From Zopfochytrium polystomum (Eukaryota; Chytridiomycota; Chytridiomycetes; Chytridiales; Chytridiaceae): 64,000 nt of DNA. The notes under the pieces were generated by a model. It made no database searches. It worked only from the letters and a program-made list of their open reading frames with translations, and was not told where the DNA came from. The translations under genes were made by a program, and so were the position numbers. The stretch's first letter is position 1. Every line of letters begins with the position of its first letter. This document shows, piece by piece, positions 57,671 through 64,000 of this stretch. The stretch covers positions 372,001-436,000 of the forward strand of contig JAIVFJ010000020.1 of the NCBI GenBank assembly GCA_025765615.1. The letters are read 5' to 3'.

Positions 57671-59801
57671 ACCCCCACCCCATCCACCAACCCCTCTCAA
57701 ATCAGACCGAACTCGCCGACGCTGGATTCTTCTTTGCTCCGACCGACGCCAACCCGGACGCCGTAAAGTGCTTCCTCTGCGGCGCCTGTATCGAGGACTG
57801 GCAAGCCATCGTCAAAGACCCGCTGGCCGCTCACGAGCAGGAGGCTCCGTCCTGCCCCCTTGTCCTCGTACGCTGCTTTGGCAAGCGATGGGCCCACGAG
57901 TACGAACAGATTGAAGCGGCGGCGGCGGCGGCGGCCAAACCGTTGGGACGGCGGACCGGACGCCAGGCTGCGGGCAAGCAGCAGAAAGCAGCGGCCGCGG
58001 AGGACGAGCCGGCGCGGGGGAACTTCCAGGAACTGCTGCAGTCGCGGTTTCAGCCGTTTGACGAGATCATGGTCAAGGCTAGAGAAGATACTTTTGCGGT
58101 GGGCTGGCCGCACCGCGGGCGGAAAGGGTGGCTCTGCACAACGAAAATGGTGAGTAGTTGTGGGCTCGTCGTTGTGTTGTAGCCGAAGAAGCCGAGTTGA
58201 CGAAAAGCTGCTGCAACAACAACAACAACAACAGATGGCAGAGTCAGGTTTTGTTTACACCCCCACTGAGAACGAGAACGACCATGCTGAATGCCCTTAC
58301 TGCCATCTGTGCTTGGACGGCTGGGAGGAGGGTGATGATCCAATGTGAGTTGGAGGGCCTGCTCTTTCTCGTTTAAAACTGACTTCCTGCAATCAAAATG
58401 TCGCTGGATACAAAAGTTTCGAGCACAAGCGACGAAGCGAAACTGCATCGTGTTTAGAGTCCAAGCGGTTCTGCACGCAGGATTTTCGGTGAGTATCTCA
58501 GCTCGAAGTAAATGTATTTCCTGAAGCGCTTTATGATTAGGGGGCATCTTCATCCTCTACGAGCCCCTTCGCGAGCGATTCGACGTCGAAAGAAGCGTTG
58601 CAGGCGAATACCGTCAGCGATTCGGATCCGTTGGTCGAGAGCGAACTCGAAATCGAGACGGAAAAACCAAAGAAAACAGTCCGAACAGTGAGAACTAGGA
58701 GAGGTGCAGCGAAGGAAGTCGCCCCGGATGACGGGACCTTGGCAGAAAAAGCGTTTTCGTACACAAGCCGAAGAAGCCCCCAAAAGGACAACTCGATCGA
58801 CGAAAGCAAAGGCGACTGCAGCCACAAATCCACCGTCAAATTCCCACGCGGAGAAGCAGACGCCAGCGACGATGGTTGAAATCGAGACAGCAGAGCCAGG
58901 CGATCAACCAAACGACGACATTATTGATGAAGGTCCGAAGCCAAAGGGAAGGACTCGCAAACCTCCGGCTCAAAAATCGACGACTACGGTAAAACGGCTC
59001 AGAACACGCAAGGCCCAGCCAGAGCTTGAGAAACCGGTTGAGGACCCTGCGCCCCCGTTAATAGCCGACCCAGTGGAACCCCCACCTTTGGTGCAGACTA
59101 ACGCAGATCTCGTGCCAAATCCAGCCAGAGACGTGCCTCTCATGGCAGACAGGTTCGCCGTTTCGTCTAGCCCCAACGACGAAGCCAAAATTGCAAAAAT
59201 CGACTTGAAAAAAGTCGACGCATCGATCTCGCGGCAGAACCAGAACGCACCCCATGAACCGAAAGAATTGCCTGCATCCTCTTTGACTGACGCGACATCA
59301 CATTCATTACCTGCTGCACCCGTCAAAAGATCCGAGAACGAGCCAGCACCGAAGGGAGTGCAGTTTACCGAGCCGGAACCCGCACCGGCATTGCGTCCAA
59401 GGGAGCAAGCTCGGACGAAGGCAGCCTCTGCCTTCCCAACCGCAATAGACCCGTCCGCGACGCCGCAAGCGATGCCGTACACGCAGCTGCCGGGTTTTGA
59501 GGACGACGTGGGGCGGGTGGTCTCGCAGTGGAAGCCGCACGACGAGCCGGCGCTGGACTTTGGGGCGATGCTGTCGGAGATGCTTGCAGGCCCGGACAGC
59601 GCGGCCGACGTGCTGAGCCAGAAGCTGGGGCTGTTTCGGCTGGAGCATTTGACGGCCGAAGAGCGCAAAATGAGCGTCGGGGACTATTTGCGCGAGGTCG
59701 TGCAGAGGCAGCGCGCACGGCTGCTGCGCGAAAAGGAGAGGATGCGCGCCGCGCTTGTCGCCGAGTCGGACCGGCTGAAGCGGCGGATCGAGGCGCTGTA
59801 G
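57361..59801 (+). CDS. BIR1: Bir1/survivin-like BIR protein
   Basis: Exons 57361-57456, 57706-58149, 58235-58344, 58417-58488 and about 58564-59801. BIR 1: LADAGFFFAPTDANPDAVKC, CFLCGACIEDWQ, HEQEAPSCPL. BIR 2, split over exons 3 and 4: MAESGFVYTPTENENDHAEC, CPYCHLCLDGWEEGDDPIFE, HKRRSETASC, keeping C-x2-C-x16-H-x8-C. A long basic/acidic disordered tail (RTVRTRRGAAKEV, KPKGRTRKPPAQK) follows, then a C-terminal coiled coil (MSVGDYLREVVQRQRARLL). Two BIRs with a long tail and no RING is the layout of fungal Bir1/Cut17, a chromosomal passenger subunit with Aurora and INCENP. The last exon needs a one-base correction in an A5 run near 58,745. Intron 1 contains a ~32-base A run. Confidence 0.85.
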
Positions 59802-60072
59802 ATTGTGAAGTGAAGGGCTTTCACTCTCTTGCACGCGCAGCTACTCTTTTTTTGCGGGGGGCGCGGGCTGGGGAGTTGTTGGGTGGTGCTGATGTGTGGT
59901 TTTTGTTTCCTTTTTTTTTTTCTTTTTTTTGCCCTTGTGTATTTATTTGACTTAGGCCCGCGTTCGATTTGAGGAAAGAAAGGCGCCCGCGTTCCTTACT
60001 TCCCCCGTTGTTATTCGATCTTTTCCCGCCTGCTGTTCTGCAATTGTGCTCTTGCTCTCTTTCTTGCCCGCA

Positions 60073-60156
<84 letters not shown>

Positions 60157-60808
60157 TTTTGTTCTTCTCCCCTTTCTCCACCGCTTGTCAAGCTGTTTGT
60201 ACTCGTTCGCAGGGTTCGCGCTTCTCCATGCCCGACCCCCCAAACTTTCCACTCCCACTCGGCGACTTTTTTTTTGCCCTGATTGATCTGCAACCTTTTC
60301 GCCTCCTCGAGTCCTGGCTTGGCCTTGCCCCCCCACTTCCACAATCTCTCACCGTTCCCGCCCGCTGTTGTTGTATAATGCGCAAAATTATTGAAAGTAT
60401 TTCAAATAAAGAAGAAAAAAATGAGAAGAGGGTGGGCGAGGTCGCGTGGGTGGGGGTATGGCGATGATTCCTTCCAATCAAATGGTTTGAGAATGAATAT
60501 TTCGAGTCCTTTCTCGCTTGGGTGGCCCACCCCCCATGCTTGGCCTCAACTCACCTCCTCTTCCCCTTCTCATTTGCTTGCCCGCTACTGACTGACTGCT
60601 GCCCGAATGTCCCATATCATCGTCATCATCATCGTATCGTTCAAATCATCCAACAAAGGCGCCCAGAAGAAGGTATTTATTCGCTGGCGCGCCGAAGGGT
60701 GAAAGGGGAAAGAAGAAGAAGCAAGAAATCAACTGAAGACCAAAGAAAAGAGAGAGAAAAAAAAAAAAAAAAAAAAAAAAAAAAGGAAGAACACGCCGAT
60801 CTGTCGCC
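59802..60808. repeat. Spacer with long CT microsatellite
   Basis: Lies between BIR1 and MetRS, both plus. A (CT)n tract of about 75 bp runs at 60,077-60,152. An A run of about 28 sits at 60,757-60,784, just before the MetRS ATG. The Ser/Leu frames across the CT tract are artefacts. Confidence 0.75.
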
Positions 60809-63800
60809 ATGAAACTCGACGCAATCATCTCGTCCGCTGCGCAGCGCACCACTGCCGCCGGTGGCAGCACTGCCTCGCCCCCCCCGACCGCCGCCGCCGC
60901 CGCCCCATCGGCCGCGCAATCTTCATCATCGTCGTCGTCGTCGTCGTCGTCGTCGTCGGCGCCGTCATCGGCCTCCGATCCGGCAAGCACGTTCGACCCG
61001 GCCGTCACCATCACCCTCGATCACCACACGCGCAAGATGTGAGAGAGAGTCTGGGGGGGGGGAGTTGGGTGGATGGGAGGAGTGAGAGAGAGAGAGAGAG
61101 AGAGAGCGCGAGACGGATAGTGGCTGAAGCGGGTAGCTGTGCGGGGAGGTGGGGGTTGGGGGGTTTGGTCATCATGGGTACGTTTGCGATTCCACTCACG
61201 CGTCGTTTTCTCCCCTCCACTCCCAGTCTTCCAAGGGACGGCGAGAAGAACGTTCTCATCACCAGCGCATTACCGTGAGCAGAAACTTTCTTTGTCTTCA
61301 CCTCGTCCTCCCCAGCCCTGAATGCTGGAATCGACTGACCACCTCCCCCGAAATCGCACAACAGATATGTCAACAACATTCCCCACCTTGGCAACATCAT
61401 TGGCTGCGTCCTCAGCGCTGACGTTTACGCACGGTATTGTACACTCCACTCTGGATTTCCGTCAAACGCACTAGCTCTCATACTCTCGTTCTTGTCTTGA
61501 TTGGGGGCAAAAAAGGTATTGCCGCTTGAGGGGTTACAACACGCTCTTCATTTGCGGAACGGACGAGTACGGAACGGCAACAGAGACCAAAGCGCTGGAG
61601 GAAGGGTTGACGTGCCAGCAGATTTGCGACAAGTACCACGAGCATCACAAGAACACGTATGACTGGTTCAACGTCGACTTTGACCACTTTGGACGCACAA
61701 CTACACCCAAACAGACGGAGTAAGAACACAAACTTTCTCTTTTTTTTCCGACCCCCGTTGCGATTCTCTACGAAATGCCACCTCGTGTCTGATTCATACT
61801 GCGCAGAATCACGCAGGACATTTTCTTAAAGCTCGACCGCGCGGGAAAGACAGAGGAGCAGTCGATGACCCAGCTGTACTGCGAAAAGCACCAATCGTAA
61901 GTCGCTGACACCAATGCCCGCGTTTTCCCCCCCCCATCGAGTTTAAATCCTGGAATACCGCTCATCCTCTTTTCGGATGCAGATTCTTGGCGGATCGATT
62001 TGTTTACGGAGTCTGCCCACGCTGCAAATACGATGATGCTCGCGGGGACCAATGCGATTCGTGCGGAAACCTGCTCAACGCGATAGAACTGATAAATCCC
62101 CGATGCAAACTTGACGGCGCCACACCTATTCCGAAGGAGTCTGTGCACCAGTTTTTGAACTTGACCGATCTTCAGCCCGAGGTTGAGGCGTGGGCGAACA
62201 AATCGAGCTTTGAAGGTATTTGCTTCAAATTTCCTTCTTTCGCAACGTGAATCATCTCACGCAGAAAAACCCACCCTTTTTTCCCCCTAAAGGCAAATGG
62301 TCTTCAAACTCGATTAACATTACAAACTCGTGGCTGAAAGAGGGATTAAAACCGAGATGCATCACCCGCGACCTGAAATGGGGTGTTCCAGTTCCGAAAG
62401 CAGGATACGATAGCAAGGTCTTTACGTGTGGTTTGACGCGCCAATTGGGTAGGAATCACACGAAACGTTGTATGGTCATGGAATTTTCCTTTTCTAACCG
62501 AAATCACAACCCTCTCACCTGCCCCATCCAGCTATTTGTCCATCACGGCAACTTACACTCCCGAGTGGGAAAAGTGGTGGAAGAATCCCGAAAACGTCCG
62601 TCTTTACCAGTTCATGGGCAAGGACAACGTTCCTTTCCACACTGTCTTGTTCCCTTCTTCGTTGATGGGAACGGGCGAGTCGTGGACTCTGCTGCATCAC
62701 CCTTTCCACGACAGGTACGTTTCAGGGATGGTAGGCGAAGGGGGCGGTTTTCTTGATTCCAGCTTTGTGTGCTGACGCTGATTGTTTGGGCAGAGTATTT
62801 GCAGTACGAGGACAAGAAGTTTTCAAAGTCTCGGGGTATCGGAGTCTTTGGAAACAACGTGGCCGAATCTCAGATTCCATGCGACGTCTGGAGATACTAC
62901 CTCCTCTCGAATCGGCCAGAGTCGGCGGACACCCACTTTGGCTGGGAAGCGTTCCTGACGGCAAACAACTCGGAGCTTCTTGCGAACCTCGGAAACCTCG
63001 TCAACCGCGTGATGAAGTTTGCCACAGCGCGCTACAACCGCGTCGTGCCCGCCCACCCGCATTCCACCTTTTCCGACGACGTTGACCGGGCCTTTGTCGA
63101 AAAGGTCAACACGCTCCTCGTGCAGTACCTCGACAACATGGAGTCGGCCAAGTCTCTCTCCGCGCCGGCCTGCGCACAGCCATGGAGATTTCCTCGGCGG
63201 CGAACGGGTACCTGCAAGAAAACCGGCTCGACAACAAGCTGTTTGACTCGCGGCGCGACCGCTGCGACGCCGTCATCAACCTCGGCGTGAACGTCTGCTA
63301 CCTCCTCTCCTCGCTCGTCGCCCCTTCCTCCCCGTCACCAGCCAGGGCATCCTGCGCCAGCTGAGCCTCCCTGTGCGCCGCATCACGGACACGTGGAGCG
63401 GGCGCGACGTCCGCGGCGGACACGCCCTCGGCAAGGCCGAGTACCTGTTTGCCGAGATCAAGCTGGAGCGCGCCGCGGAGCTGCGGGCAAAGTACTCTTG
63501 GCAGCCAAGCGACCGACGCGGCTGCAACGGCGGCGGCTGCGGCGGGCAAGGGCGGCAAGGCGGCAAAGGGCGGCAAGAGCAAGGACAAGGACAAGGCGGG
63601 TGTGGTGCGGCCGCCGCTCCGGCGCTGCTGAGCCAGGCGCCGGCGGGCGTCGAGAAGACGGCGGCGATCGCGGCGCTCGAGGCGGCGGTCAAGGAGCGGG
63701 CCGAGGCGGTGCGCAAGCTCAAGGCCGACAAGGCAGCCAAGGACGACGTGGTTGCGGCCGTCGCGGAGCTCAACGCGGCAAAGGAGAAGCTGACGAGGGA

Positions 63801-63834
63801 GGTCGAGGCCGCGTTGGCGGCCGTCAAGATTTGA
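60809..63834 (+). CDS. MES1: Cytosolic methionyl-tRNA synthetase
   Basis: Nine exons: 60809-61038, 61227-61274, 61365-61433, 61516-61719, 61807-61896, 61983-62215, 62293-62448, 62532-62714 and 62794-63834. A Ser/Ala-rich leader precedes the class I core ([20 protein letters not shown], with HLGN as the HIGH box; [16 protein letters not shown]). The zinc-binding insert has [19 protein letters not shown]. Further on are [33 protein letters not shown] and the KMSKS-type loop [15 protein letters not shown]. An anticodon-binding helical domain and a C-terminal WHEP domain ([20 protein letters not shown]) complete it. The sequence needs a T added near 62,421, a C removed near 62,701, a CT removed near 63,155 and a T added near 63,325, and a compensating pair near 63,500-63,620. 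The protein is otherwise conserved throughout, so it is annotated as a gene rather than a pseudogene. Confidence 0.9.
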
Positions 63835-64000
63835 GTTTTTTGAGTTGCGAGGGAGTGGGGGGTTTGGGCGGAGGTGCCTGGGTTGGTCCGGAACGTGTGC
63901 CCTCCGGTTTTGAACGACATTTTTTGTTTGCTTCCTTTTCGTGTTGCCCATCACCCCAACACTTTTTTCCATCATCTTTTCAAGTGTTTTTACTATTCTG
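63835..64000. other. Downstream flank of MetRS
   Basis: T-rich 3' UTR-like sequence to the end of the window; no further gene starts here. Confidence 0.6.

Noticed and set aside
58541..58563. A frame error at the G4 run at the start of BIR1 exon 5
   Set aside because: An alternative acceptor at ACGAG (about 58,563), preceded by a pyrimidine-rich stretch, keeps the phase without any correction.

Overview
The window is eukaryotic nuclear DNA, most likely from a fungus and perhaps a zoosporic (chytrid-type) one. The genes are intron-rich, with short GT-AG introns. They encode fungal-type proteins: a Dma1-like FHA-RING ubiquitin ligase, a Def1-like CUE protein, a long Bir1/survivin, an Msi1/RBBP4 WD40 protein, Rrp8, a cytosolic methionyl-tRNA synthetase with a WHEP tail, and a DH-PH-FYVE Rho exchange factor. 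The lineage is an inference from gene content, not from a marker gene.

Layout. An NSRP1-like splicing factor (minus, 0.75-2.26 kb) borders a mobile-element island (about 2.5-13 kb). The island holds a decayed Helitron (Rep and Pif1-type helicase fragments, minus) that has been hit by a tRNA-derived SINE with an 18-bp target duplication and by a solo LTR. Beyond it lie a pogo-like helix-turn-helix remnant, a 290-bp palindrome, a second solo LTR of the same family and two adjacent 915-bp TIR elements. A low-complexity Gln-rich gene (13.6-16.05 kb, minus) follows. Next comes a Ty3/gypsy LTR retrotransposon (17,047-25,815, minus) with almost identical LTRs. Its pol frame carries a complete ExoIII/APE-type endonuclease domain between RNase H and integrase, which is the most unusual feature in the window. 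A repeat-rich, gene-poor stretch runs to about 31.7 kb.

From 31.7 kb to the right edge the window is a compact housekeeping segment: RRP8 (minus), Dma1-like (plus), a mitochondrial fusion of an Aim32/Apd1-type thioredoxin-fold ferredoxin with an adrenodoxin-type ferredoxin (minus), Def1-like (plus), RBBP4/Msi1 (plus), RhoGEF-PH-FYVE-FYVE (minus), a DUF4139 protein with an FG-rich insert (minus), BIR1 (plus) and MetRS (plus). Several pairs are divergent and probably share an upstream region: RRP8/Dma1, the ferredoxin fusion/Def1, and DUF4139/BIR1. Exon structures were derived by hand from splice consensus and reading-frame phase. Most close exactly.

Several otherwise conserved genes (the Gln-rich gene, DUF4139, BIR1, MetRS) need single-base changes, mostly at homopolymers, to stay in frame. 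This looks more like consensus sequence error than pseudogenisation, but sequence alone cannot decide it.
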